Origin: Candidatus Cottocaccamicrobium excrementipullorum
GTDB taxonomy: Bacteria > Bacillota > Clostridia > Lachnospirales > Lachnospiraceae
Assembly (NCBI GenBank): GCA_018713255.1
Contig: DVFL01000041.1
Coordinates: 1-64,000 of the forward strand
DNA: 64,000 nucleotides
Reading direction: 5' to 3'
Numbering within the stretch: position 1 is the stretch's first letter; each line of letters starts with the position of its first letter. A program made the translations under genes and the position numbers. A model generated the notes under the pieces. That model saw only the letters and a list, made by a program, of their open reading frames with translations. It did no database searches and had not been told where the DNA came from. Below, in pieces: positions 36,120-43,755 of this stretch.

Positions 36120-36614
36120 TTAAGCCATCGGCTTTGCCAGCACGCACCCTTCCGGAAAAGCGGCCCGGAAAATCCGGCGCACTAAAGGTCCGGCAATGAT
36201 CAGCTGAAAGGGCAGCGCCATAATAAAATTCTTTGGAATATTGGTCAGCCAGCCGTAAAGCAGACCTCCCCACTGTCCGGAACGAACGCAGCCTTCCAGA
36301 CTTCCGTAAAAAGACATAATCACTACCATGGGAACAACCATGCAGCAGGAAATGGAAATTACCTTCCGCAGAGAGCTGCTCTCCGGCGTTACCAGGAAAC
36401 GGAAAGCAAAGCCCTTGGCCAGCCCCGATACCAAAAACCAATCAGCGCACATGGCAAAGATGCAGGCAATAGGAAATCCCAGCCAGCCTTCCTTTAACAC
36501 TTCCAGGGAAAAACCTCCCATATGCAGGGTTACATTATACATACTCATCCAAAACACCATTAAACAGCACATGAGCACGGTGTAGATTAAACTTTCTCGC
36601 TTATTCTGCGGCAT
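36120..36614 (-). CDS. DUF2798 family membrane protein
   Basis: A 164-residue protein with four predicted membrane helices arranged as two DUF2798-like hairpins. The pattern MVFWMSMYNVTLHMG is followed by WLGFPIACIFAMCADWFLV, and the second half has MSFYGSLEGCVRSG and IPKNFIMALPFQLIIAGPLVRRIF. The family is common in Firmicutes, and its function is unknown. ATG follows AGGAGG. It stands alone between its own terminator and the flavoprotein gene. Confidence 0.85.
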   Translation of the reverse strand: MPQNKRESLIYTVLMCCLMVFWMSMYNVTLHMGGFSLEVLKEGWLGFPIACIFAMCADWFLVSGLAKGFAFRFLVTPESSSLRKVISISCCMVVPMVVIMSFYGSLEGCVRSGQWGGLLYGWLTNIPKNFIMALPFQLIIAGPLVRRIFRAAFPEGCVLAKPMA

Positions 36615-36763
36615 CTTTTTTCCTCCTAATTCATTCCTTCATTTATCCAACATTTATCGCCGGTTTTTTATTATAGGAGAAAAAAATATCCTTCGTAAGT
36701 GATTTTTTCAAATTCGGCATTTTAACGGTAATTTCCCCGGAAATATTCCCATTTTCTGTGAAT

Positions 36764-37675
36764 CTATCCGAGAAAAGATGCCGCATTAATGGCCGCAATG
36801 GCTCCGTCCGCCACTGCTGTAGCTGCCTGGCGCACCTGCTTTACCCGGATATCTCCTGCTGCATATACGCCGGGAATCTCTGTCTCCATCCGCTCATTTA
36901 CCGGTATAAACCCATCTCTCAGCTCCAGTTCATCATAAAGCTCCGTGTTGGGCGTAGAACCAGCATAGATAAATACGCCGCATCCAGGATCTTCAATTCT
37001 GGTTTTCTCCCCCGTTTCCTCATGCGTAAGCTCCAGAGCCTCCACCTGCTCCTGACCAAATACCGCCGTCAGCCGGGTTTTTGTCATCACCTGGATATTT
37101 GCCGTCTGTTCAACTTTTCTGGCAAACTCCGCGATGCAGCCTAACTTTTCTTCAAAATGAATAATGGTAAGCCTTTTGGCAAACTGGGCAAGATATAAAG
37201 CTTCTTTTATCGCGCCGTCGGCGCCGCCCACCACATAAATATTCTTTCCTTCATATCGCCAACCATCTCTGGCAGCGTTTAATCCCGTTCCTTTTCCAGA
37301 AAGCTCCTGCTCTCCCGGAATTCCCAGCCGCCGCGGCGTGGTGCCGTTAGCCAGAATCACGGTTCTGGCCTGGTAAAGGCCCTGATCCGTGGTAATTTCC
37401 TTGATTTCACCGGCAAGTTTAGTCTTAATCACCTTCTGGAAAATCATCTTTACCCCGGCAGCTTCCGCCTGGGCCTTCAGGCGGTCTGCAAAGGTTTTCC
37501 CCGTCTCTCCGGAAATAATCCCCGCGTAATGGGTCACTGTGGAAACAGTGGCAATCACGCCGCCCACTTCCTTCTGCTCAATCACCAACACCAACTTTCC
37601 CCGGCTGATGCCGTAAATCCCCGCGCTGATTCCCGCCGGGCCTCCTCCAATGATCACCATATCATACATCATCAT
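36764..37675 (-). CDS. Thioredoxin-reductase-like FAD protein without CxxC
   Basis: A 303-residue two-domain pyridine nucleotide-disulfide oxidoreductase. The FAD motif is VIIGGGPAGISAGIYG, the NAD(P)H motif IYVVGGADGAIKEALYLA, and the C-terminal FAD contact GVYAAGDIRVKQVRQ. Where thioredoxin reductases have the redox pair (YCAxCDG), this protein reads GLNAARDG, so both cysteines are missing. It therefore cannot reduce thioredoxin in the usual way, and may transfer electrons to another partner such as a ferredoxin or a second protein. I chose the ATG at 37675, with GAGAGG upstream. Three tandem ATG codons make the exact start uncertain. A LysR gene is divergent at 128 bp. Confidence 0.85.
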   Translation of the reverse strand: MMMYDMVIIGGGPAGISAGIYGISRGKLVLVIEQKEVGGVIATVSTVTHYAGIISGETGKTFADRLKAQAEAAGVKMIFQKVIKTKLAGEIKEITTDQGLYQARTVILANGTTPRRLGIPGEQELSGKGTGLNAARDGWRYEGKNIYVVGGADGAIKEALYLAQFAKRLTIIHFEEKLGCIAEFARKVEQTANIQVMTKTRLTAVFGQEQVEALELTHEETGEKTRIEDPGCGVFIYAGSTPNTELYDELELRDGFIPVNERMETEIPGVYAAGDIRVKQVRQAATAVADGAIAAINAASFLG

Positions 37676-37803
37676 TACCTTCATCCTCTCTTTATGCATC
37701 ATTTTCCAGTTCTTCTTGCATTATAACGGAAGATTTTGATAAAATAAAATTATCTTTTGGAATCATTTAATTCTAAATTTTTATTAATGGACGTGACATA
37801 AAA

Positions 37804-38649
37804 GTGGATCCGAAGCTGAAAACCTTCTTAGTCTTATGTGAAACCATGAATTACCACGCTGCCGCCGAACTTCTCCATCTGACCCAGCCTGCTGTCACCA
37901 AGCAGATCCAGGCCCTGGAGGCGCAGTATCAGGCAAAGCTTTTTTCCTATGACGAAAGGAAGCTTAAGAAAACTGAAGCAGGAGAAATTCTGGAAGAGTA
38001 CGCCCGCTCCATCCAATATAATTGCCTGGAACTGGAGCAGACAATGGCCGGGCAGAGAAAAAGCTGCCTGCGGATCGGCGCCACCAAAACCATCGGAGAT
38101 TATGTACTCTTTGACGCAGTCAACCGCTATACCGCCGATCCCGCCCATGAGCTGACGCTGATCGTAGACAATACAGAACATCTCCTCACCTTGCTGAATG
38201 ACAACCAGCTGGACTTTCTGGTAATTGAAGGCCTCTTTGACAAAGGAAAATACGGATGGAAGCTTCTGAAAAAGGAAGCCTTTATTGGAATCTGTCCTCC
38301 CGGCCATCCTTTTTCCGGAAAGGAAGTGACCATTGAAGAGCTTTTGAAAGAAACTCTGATTCTTCGGGAGCCAGGCTCCGGAACCCGGGATATTTTAGAA
38401 AAACAGCTGACCCTCTCCGGCTACAGCCCCGCCTCCTTCCAGCGGGTTTTAACCATCAGCAGCTTCCCCATTATCCGAAGACTGGTAACGGCCGGACGGG
38501 GCATCAGCTTTCTCTATGATTCCGTTGTGACAGACATCCCCAAGCTGGGCCAATTCACCGCAGCGCCTTTAACCGGTATCCATGAATTCAATCTGGTGTA
38601 TCTTAAGCACACAAAAGCCGGGCAGTACGGAGAAGAATTCTTCCGCTGA
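37804..38649 (+). CDS. LysR-family transcriptional regulator
   Basis: The N-terminal winged helix (FLVLCETMNYHAAAELLHLTQPAVTKQIQ, residues 8-36) is typical of LysR. The remaining 200 residues form the two-lobed substrate-binding domain. The GTG start is required because the next Met lies inside the DNA-binding helices. No good Shine-Dalgarno sequence is visible. It is divergent from the TrxR-like flavoprotein, with 128 bp between, which is the usual arrangement for a LysR protein and its target. The AT-rich gap holds several T-N11-A candidates, and none stands out. Confidence 0.88.
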   Translation: MDPKLKTFLVLCETMNYHAAAELLHLTQPAVTKQIQALEAQYQAKLFSYDERKLKKTEAGEILEEYARSIQYNCLELEQTMAGQRKSCLRIGATKTIGDYVLFDAVNRYTADPAHELTLIVDNTEHLLTLLNDNQLDFLVIEGLFDKGKYGWKLLKKEAFIGICPPGHPFSGKEVTIEELLKETLILREPGSGTRDILEKQLTLSGYSPASFQRVLTISSFPIIRRLVTAGRGISFLYDSVVTDIPKLGQFTAAPLTGIHEFNLVYLKHTKAGQYGEEFFR

Positions 38650-38662
38650 CTGCCCGGCCGAA
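38620..38662 (+). terminator. Possible terminator at the LysR stop codon
   Basis: GCCGGGCAGT and ACTGCCCGGC form a 10-bp inverted repeat that spans the stop, then GGCCGAAAGGCCTCTTT follows. The U-tract is weak. Confidence 0.4.
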
Positions 38663-38670
38663 AGGCCTCT

Positions 38671-39360
38671 TTATTCCATTTTCGCCGCATTGTTAATACA
38701 GGTAATGGCGTTTAAACTCCTTGGATAACCAATATAAGGCAGGCACTGGGACACTACCTTAACCAGAAACTCCTTGTCATTTCCCAGATTCATGTTTCCC
38801 TTCGCATGAGAAGTAAGCTGAGGTTCACAGCCTCCCTGAGCAGCCAGGAAACAGAAGGTAATCATCTCCCGCTGAGCCAGACTAAGACCAGTTCTGGTGT
38901 AATAGTCTCCAAAGCAGTTAGCCGCCAGCCACCGGTTAATGTGGCCCTGTTTCCAGGCCTCAAGCATCTGAGGTCCAAAGATCTCAGCCTGAGCCTCGGC
39001 TCCTTTCTCCAGCCGGTTCTCCATGGTGGTGGTGGCCTGTCCCTCCAGAGGAAGCTTTACTCCCCGCTCTGTCAAAATCTCATTGGCCGCGTCCAAGAAG
39101 GGAAGCACTCTGCCGATTCCCAGATAATCCACCGCCTGGTAAATGATTTCCTTCACCATCACCGGCGTAACTCCACCTTCCAAAGCCCGTGGAAGCTCCA
39201 GGCGAAATTCTTCTTTTCCCTGACAGCCTAACAGCACTGCCAGAATCGCCATATGACGGGTTACTTCATCCAGCTGCTGCCCCTCTTCATTTACCACCTC
39301 GTCAAAGGCGAAATGGGTAAACCGTTCCATAAATTCCGGATCTGTATCATAATAGCTCAT
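38671..39360 (-). CDS. Carboxymuconolactone decarboxylase family protein (two domains)
   Basis: A 229-residue protein with two CMD/AhpD-like helical repeats. The first has ELDEVTRHMAILAVLLGCQGKEEF (about 30-55), and the second LSLAQREMITFCFLAAQGGCEPQLTSH (about 155-185). The Cys and His of the second repeat could serve in a peroxidase or decarboxylase reaction, but the AhpD-type CxxC is not present. ATG at 39360 has AAGGAGG upstream. It is downstream of the MerR gene (63 nt) and the LysR gene on the same strand, and so may be their target. Substrate unknown. Confidence 0.85.
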   Translation of the reverse strand: MSYYDTDPEFMERFTHFAFDEVVNEEGQQLDEVTRHMAILAVLLGCQGKEEFRLELPRALEGGVTPVMVKEIIYQAVDYLGIGRVLPFLDAANEILTERGVKLPLEGQATTTMENRLEKGAEAQAEIFGPQMLEAWKQGHINRWLAANCFGDYYTRTGLSLAQREMITFCFLAAQGGCEPQLTSHAKGNMNLGNDKEFLVKVVSQCLPYIGYPRSLNAITCINNAAKME

Positions 39361-39423
39361 CGTTAAACCCTCCTTAGCCAATGTTCTCAAAACTTCTTGT
39401 TCTGATTTCTGCTAATGTTTTTC

Positions 39424-39777
39424 CTAGATTCTTTCAATGCTGCGGATCTGATGGCGAAGATAATCCAGATTTTCCAGCTGCTTTTCCCGAAAATGGATCT
39501 CTTCCAGGGCCTGTTTGCGCCGATGATTCAACATCTTCATCCGCTCCATAGCGGTATCTTCTCCTTCCAGCATCAGCTTCATATACCTTCTTACCTCTTC
39601 TGAAGAGAACCCGATCTGGTGAAGGGTTATCATCAGACTGATCAGCTGCAAATCAGAATCATCATACCGCTCCGGGACTCTGTCCTTTCCTTCCCGGTTT
39701 AACAATCCCCAGGCCTTAAATTCCAGAAAAATTTTCTTGGGAATGCCATACCGAATGGCTGCTTCCTCCATGGTCAT
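39424..39777 (-). CDS. MerR-family transcriptional regulator
   Basis: A 117-residue regulator. MTMEEAAIRYGIPKKIFLEF is a helix-turn-helix of MerR type, then RYDDSDLQLISLMITLHQIGFSSEEVRRYM forms the second wing and the hinge, and the rest is a coiled-coil dimerisation helix. There is no sensor domain or metal-binding Cys, so it may respond through a partner or act constitutively. It lies 63 nt upstream of the CMD-family gene and 60 nt downstream of the LysR gene. Confidence 0.85.
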   Translation of the reverse strand: MTMEEAAIRYGIPKKIFLEFKAWGLLNREGKDRVPERYDDSDLQLISLMITLHQIGFSSEEVRRYMKLMLEGEDTAMERMKMLNHRRKQALEEIHFREKQLENLDYLRHQIRSIERI

Positions 39778-39837
39778 TTTTCCCTTCCATCCCTTCTGCA
39801 GATTACCTTTATTGTAATCCCGCTGAAGGCCATTTGT

Positions 39838-40734
39838 CTAATACTTGGAAGGAATGGTAAAAGATGCCTGAACAGAATCTTTTATAAACTGAATAAAAGC
39901 CGTAGCCGCCTCAGAAAACATCTGATTTTTCTTCCAGGCTAAAACCGCTCCCGTCTCCAGGGGCGGATCCAACGGAATAAAACACAGGTCCTGACAAGCA
40001 TGTTCCTGATAAAAACTTAACGCTGTCCCCACCTTATTCCGCACCATATTGGCCGCGTTCAGCAGCAGATTATAGGTGGCCGCTGTTTCAATCTTTTCAT
40101 AATCATCCCCAAACCAGCCGGCCAGCTCATGGCGCACCGTATCCCTCCAGGGAAGAAGCAACGGAACCGTTAAAAGATCTTTAGCGGTCACCCTCTCCTT
40201 TCCTGCAAAAGGAGAATCAGGAAGGGCATAAACCCCCCAGGTTTCTTTTCCCGGAAGCCGGACAAACTCATATTTTCCGATATCCACAGGTTCCAGCAGA
40301 AGGCAAATATCCAAAAGTCCCTTTTCTATCCGCTCTTTAATCTCATCTGCTGTCGCGCTGTAAATACGGTAAGACACCAACGGATACAACCTTCGGAAGG
40401 CTGCCATTCGCTCAGATAAAAACGTCATATTCTGGGTCTCTCCGCAGCCTAAGGCAATTTCCCCTGCAATCTCTTCTTCCCCATGAGAAAACTCCCGCTC
40501 CGTCTTTTCCACTAACTCCACAATCTCTTGCGCTCTGCGTTTAAGAAGCATCCCTTCATCCGTCAAAGTAATGTGATACTTTCCCCGCTGAAACAGAGTT
40601 ACTCCCAGTTCTTCTTCCAGCTGCATCAACTGCCGGGAAAGTGTAGGCTGAGTAATGTGAAGAAGCGCTGCCGCCCTGGTAATATTCTCCTCCCTAGCTG
40701 TCATTAAAAAGTAGTTTAATACCCTGATCTCCAT
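39838..40734 (-). CDS. LysR-family transcriptional regulator
   Basis: A 298-residue regulator with the N-terminal helix-turn-helix EIRVLNYFLMTAREENITRA and LLHITQPTLSRQLMQLEEEL, then a substrate-binding domain (GEIALGCGETQNM, TWGVYALPDSPFAGKE). ATG at 40734 was chosen because AGGAGG is 6 nt upstream. The adjacent ATG at 40737 has only 3 nt of spacing. It is the first of three minus-strand genes with MerR and CMD, so it may be the operon regulator or a bystander. The opposite-strand amt leader starts upstream of it. Confidence 0.88.
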   Translation of the reverse strand: MEIRVLNYFLMTAREENITRAAALLHITQPTLSRQLMQLEEELGVTLFQRGKYHITLTDEGMLLKRRAQEIVELVEKTEREFSHGEEEIAGEIALGCGETQNMTFLSERMAAFRRLYPLVSYRIYSATADEIKERIEKGLLDICLLLEPVDIGKYEFVRLPGKETWGVYALPDSPFAGKERVTAKDLLTVPLLLPWRDTVRHELAGWFGDDYEKIETAATYNLLLNAANMVRNKVGTALSFYQEHACQDLCFIPLDPPLETGAVLAWKKNQMFSEAATAFIQFIKDSVQASFTIPSKY

Positions 40735-40888
40735 CATATTCCTCCTTACAGGGACAGTAACTTTCCTACGCCGGCGGCGCACTCAACGTCAAATGTTCAG
40801 TAAGTTAATGATAATCGCTCTAAGAATGACTGTCAACCAAGTGATATTTGTGAATATTAACGATTTTTTAACATCTTTTGAAAAAGGA

Positions 40889-40917
40889 TTGACTTTTCCC
40901 CAGAAAATGAATAAAAT
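40889..40917 (+). promoter_or_regulatory. Promoter of the amt leader
   Basis: TTGACT (40889-40894), 17-bp spacer, TAAAAT (40912-40917). Confidence 0.65.
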
Positions 40918-40936
40918 TCAAACTAGAAAGAGCAAA

Positions 40937-40965
40937 GGCGCCGTAAGATATCTGCGGCGCTTTTT
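40937..40965 (+). terminator. Terminator-like hairpin in the amt leader
   Basis: GCGCCG (40938-40943) pairs with CGGCGC (40955-40960) and is followed by TTTTT. It lies about 13 nt after the expected transcription start, in the untranslated region of amt, so it could be an attenuator. Confidence 0.6.
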
Positions 40966-41013
40966 CTGTTTCCAGATTTCCGCTTTAGGAAACCAAATCA
41001 TATTAAATGGCAC

Positions 41014-41058
41014 AAGGGTGTGTATTTCTGCAAACTGGCGGCAGAAATATGCACCCTT
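41014..41058 (+). promoter_or_regulatory. Long leader hairpin before amt
   Basis: AAGGGTG-tg-TATTTCTGC pairs with GCAGAAATA-tg-CACCCTT around a 9-nt loop. This 16-bp stem with a symmetric internal loop lies 69 nt before the start codon and is not followed by a clean U-tract. Confidence 0.65.
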
Positions 41059-41127
41059 TTCCAGTGAAACCCCAGTGCAGCCCAGAACTGACGGTTCAGC
41101 TGGAAAGAAAAAGGAGGGAATGAGTTT

Positions 41128-42858
41128 ATGTATTCATCAGCTGACGTAATCTGGACTCTTATTGCTGCAATCTTAGTGTTCTTTATGCAGGCTGGATTTG
41201 CTCTTTGTGAAGCTGGTCTTACCCGGGCAAAAAATACAGGAAATATTTTAATGAAAAATATGATGGATTTCTGTATTGGAACCCCCTGCTACTGGCTGGT
41301 AGGCTTCGGCCTTATGTTTGCAGGAGCAGGACCTTTTATCGGCGGATTTGATCCTATGATTCGAGGAAGTTATGATTTTGGCACACTTCCAACCTGGTGT
41401 TATGCAATTTTTCAAACCGTTTTCTGCGCAACGGCCGCTACCATTGTATCAGGCTCCATGGCAGAACGAACAAATTTTAAAGCATACTGCATTTACAGCG
41501 CCGTGATCAGCCTGATTGTTTACCCGATTTCAGGCCATTGGATCTGGGGAGGCGGCTGGCTGTCGTCACTGAATTTCCACGATTTTGCAGGATCCACCTG
41601 CGTACACATGGTGGGCGGAATTATCGCCTGTTTAGGCGCTGCCATGCTCGGCCCCAGAATCGGAAAATATGGAAAAGATGGAAAACCAAGGGCGATTCCC
41701 GGTCACAATATGACTGCCTGCGCTCTGGGAGTGTTTATTCTTTGGTTCTGCTGGTTCGGTTTTAACGGCGGTTCCACCGTGGCAATGAGTACAGATGCAG
41801 ACATGGAGCTGGCTTCTTTAGTCATGTTTAATACTAATCTTGCTGCAGCCATGGCTACCTGCGTAGCAATGGTCTTCACCTGGATCCGTTATGGAAAACC
41901 AGATGTTTCTATGACCTTCAACGCAGCCTTAGCCGGTCTGGTTGCAATCACAGCAGGATGCGACTGCGTTACTCCTGTGGGCGCCTTCTTTATTGGAGCA
42001 GTCAGCGGCGTTCTGGTTGTTTTCTCCGTAGAATTCTTTGACAAAATTGCAAAAATCGACGATCCGGTAGGCGCCGTATCTGTTCATATGGTAAACGGCA
42101 TCTGGGGAACCATCGCTGTTGGACTTTTCAGCAACGGCGGCAATGGTGTTCATGCTGGTTTATTTTACGGCGGAGGATTGTCTCAGCTTGGAATTCAGCT
42201 GTTAGGAATTGTTTCTGCAGCCATTTATGTTCTGATCGTAATGTTTATCGTATTTAAACTGATTGATAAAACCATTGGTCTGCGTGTTCCTGCCCAGATT
42301 GAACTTGATGGACTGGATATTCATGAACACGGCCTGGTTTCTGCCTATGCCGGATTTTCTATTTCCGATGTATCTGAACCTGGAATGGAAGTAAATGAAA
42401 ATACAGACCTGGGAGAAGAAGATTTCCGCCGTGCGTCAGAAGCGCAGGTAAATGCTGCTGTAAAAGTAGTAGGCGCCCCTGATAAAAACAGCGATTATGA
42501 CACTGGAATGCATAAAGTAAGCATTATCTGCCGGCTTTCCAAGTTTGACGCGCTGAAAAAGAGCTTGAATGATCTGGGAGTAACCGGAATTACCATGACT
42601 CAGGTAATGGGATGCGGAATTCAGAGAGGCACCAATGAAAAATACCGCGGCGTTGAAGTAGATGCCAATTTAATTCCTAAAGTTAAAATAGAAGTGGTTG
42701 TCAGCAAGATTCCTGTGGATTCTGTGATCAACGCTGCGAAAAAAGCGCTTTATACCGGCCATATCGGCGATGGAAAGATCTTTGTTTACAACGTGATGAG
42801 GGTTGTAAAAGTTCGAACAGGAGAAGAAGACTATGAAGCGCTCCAGGATGTAGAATAG
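41128..42858 (+). CDS. amt: Ammonium transporter with fused PII domain
   Basis: Residues 1-400 form an Amt channel with about eleven helices. The two pore histidines are in STCVHMVGG and VSVHMVNGIWG, and the gate region includes MNKN-like MMDFCIG and GAFFIG. Residues from about 452 form a PII (GlnB/GlnK-like) signalling domain with MHKVSIICRLSKFDALKK at its start and the T-loop segment GCGIQRGTNEKYRGVEVD. Free PII proteins carry a Tyr at position 51 for uridylylation. Here that position is not Tyr, so regulation by uridylylation is unlikely. A fused PII would sense ATP, ADP and 2-oxoglutarate and control the channel directly. ATG at 41128, with AAGGAGG upstream. Confidence 0.93.
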   Translation: MYSSADVIWTLIAAILVFFMQAGFALCEAGLTRAKNTGNILMKNMMDFCIGTPCYWLVGFGLMFAGAGPFIGGFDPMIRGSYDFGTLPTWCYAIFQTVFCATAATIVSGSMAERTNFKAYCIYSAVISLIVYPISGHWIWGGGWLSSLNFHDFAGSTCVHMVGGIIACLGAAMLGPRIGKYGKDGKPRAIPGHNMTACALGVFILWFCWFGFNGGSTVAMSTDADMELASLVMFNTNLAAAMATCVAMVFTWIRYGKPDVSMTFNAALAGLVAITAGCDCVTPVGAFFIGAVSGVLVVFSVEFFDKIAKIDDPVGAVSVHMVNGIWGTIAVGLFSNGGNGVHAGLFYGGGLSQLGIQLLGIVSAAIYVLIVMFIVFKLIDKTIGLRVPAQIELDGLDIHEHGLVSAYAGFSISDVSEPGMEVNENTDLGEEDFRRASEAQVNAAVKVVGAPDKNSDYDTGMHKVSIICRLSKFDALKKSLNDLGVTGITMTQVMGCGIQRGTNEKYRGVEVDANLIPKVKIEVVVSKIPVDSVINAAKKALYTGHIGDGKIFVYNVMRVVKVRTGEEDYEALQDVE

Positions 42859-42932
42859 TTTCCCATCAATCTTTGTATCCGTGTTCAGAGCGAAAACACC
42901 GATGCAATTAACAGACAAGAAAAACCGGAAAC

Positions 42933-42970
42933 GAATATCTCCAGCTGCAGACCTGCAGCTGGAGATATTT
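42933..42970 (+). terminator. Perfect inverted repeat after amt
   Basis: GAATATCTCCAGCTGCAG and CTGCAGCTGGAGATATT form a nearly uninterrupted 17-bp stem around AC. The tail is TTTCGTCCC, a poor U-tract, so it may be a terminator or an mRNA end structure. Confidence 0.65.
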
Positions 42971-43046
42971 CGTCCCTTGCATCTGTTCTGCAAATTATCT
43001 ATAATACAGGCAAAGGCAGACAAACCCCCACAAAAACGTTTGCCAG

Positions 43047-43080
43047 AAAGGAGACAGCAGTTTTCTGCTGAATAAACACA
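43047..43080 (+). promoter_or_regulatory. Shine-Dalgarno, hairpin and start of the P-loop gene
   Basis: AAAGGAG (43047-43053) is followed by CAGCAG-tttt-CTGCTG (43055-43070), then 10 nt, then ATG at 43081. An in-frame TGA at 43069 rules out a start nearer to the Shine-Dalgarno. Folding of the hairpin would bring the two to a normal distance. Confidence 0.55.
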
Positions 43081-43668
43081 ATGAAAAAGATGATTTTAGT
43101 TACCTCACCTCCCGCCTGCGGAAAAACCTACATTGCAAAACAGCTGGCAAAAAATCTTAAGCATGTGGTTTATCTGGATAAAGATACCCTGATCCCCTTA
43201 TCAAACAGGGTCTTTATTGCCGCCGGACAGGAAATCAACCGGAGTTCAAAATTCTTTGAAGAAAACATCCGAGATTATGAATACGAAGCCATTGTGGATA
43301 TCGGCGTAGAAGCTCTGGAATACGATGATATCGTCTTGATCAATGCACCATTTACTAAAGAAGTACATAATGAAGCCGTCTTGGAACGATTCCGCACTAA
43401 GCTTGCCCAAAAGCAGGCAAAGCTGGTGGTTATCTGGGTGATCACCGATCCTCAGGTCTGTCACGAACGTATGATTCACAGAGGGTCCATCCGGGATACC
43501 TGGAAATTATCCCATTGGAATGAATATATTAAAACTGTGGATTTTTCCATCCCTGAACCCTTAAAGCGTCTGGACGCCGGACATGATCTGATTCTTTTTC
43601 ATAATTCTTCCGACGAAGAATTTAATCAATCCATGCAAGAAATTCTTCCGCGGCTGGAACAGGATTAA
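43081..43668 (+). CDS. P-loop ATPase/kinase-like protein
   Basis: A 195-residue soluble protein of the AAA/zeta-toxin/nucleoside-kinase group. The Walker A is SPPACGKT (residues 9-16). VYLDKDTLIPL, VLINAPFTKEV and VVIWVITDPQVCHERMIHRGS, with the conserved Arg pair, fit a small-molecule kinase. The exact substrate is unknown. No antitoxin-like gene lies beside it, so zeta-toxin function is not supported. The start is decided by an in-frame stop 9 nt upstream, and the ribosome binding site is separated from it by a hairpin. It is between amt and a pectinesterase gene, on the same strand. Confidence 0.75.
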   Translation: MKKMILVTSPPACGKTYIAKQLAKNLKHVVYLDKDTLIPLSNRVFIAAGQEINRSSKFFEENIRDYEYEAIVDIGVEALEYDDIVLINAPFTKEVHNEAVLERFRTKLAQKQAKLVVIWVITDPQVCHERMIHRGSIRDTWKLSHWNEYIKTVDFSIPEPLKRLDAGHDLILFHNSSDEEFNQSMQEILPRLEQD

Positions 43669-43755
43669 TGATCAACATTCCCCCTTCTTTTTGCCTGCCA
43701 AAAAACAATGCAGCGCTTAACTCTATACCAAGCAAAAGAAAACGAGGAGAACTTT

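Noticed and set aside
41014-41058. ANTAR-type paired hexaloop motif in the amt leader
   Set aside because: Loops are not hexaloops with the A1/G4 pattern, so the known nitrogen-antitermination motif is not supported.
40793-41149. 118-codon open frame upstream of amt
   Set aside because: It runs across the promoter, both hairpins and the amt start, and has no protein character.
43081-43668. Zeta toxin of a toxin-antitoxin pair
   Set aside because: The P-loop fold is shared with many kinases and no antitoxin gene is adjacent.
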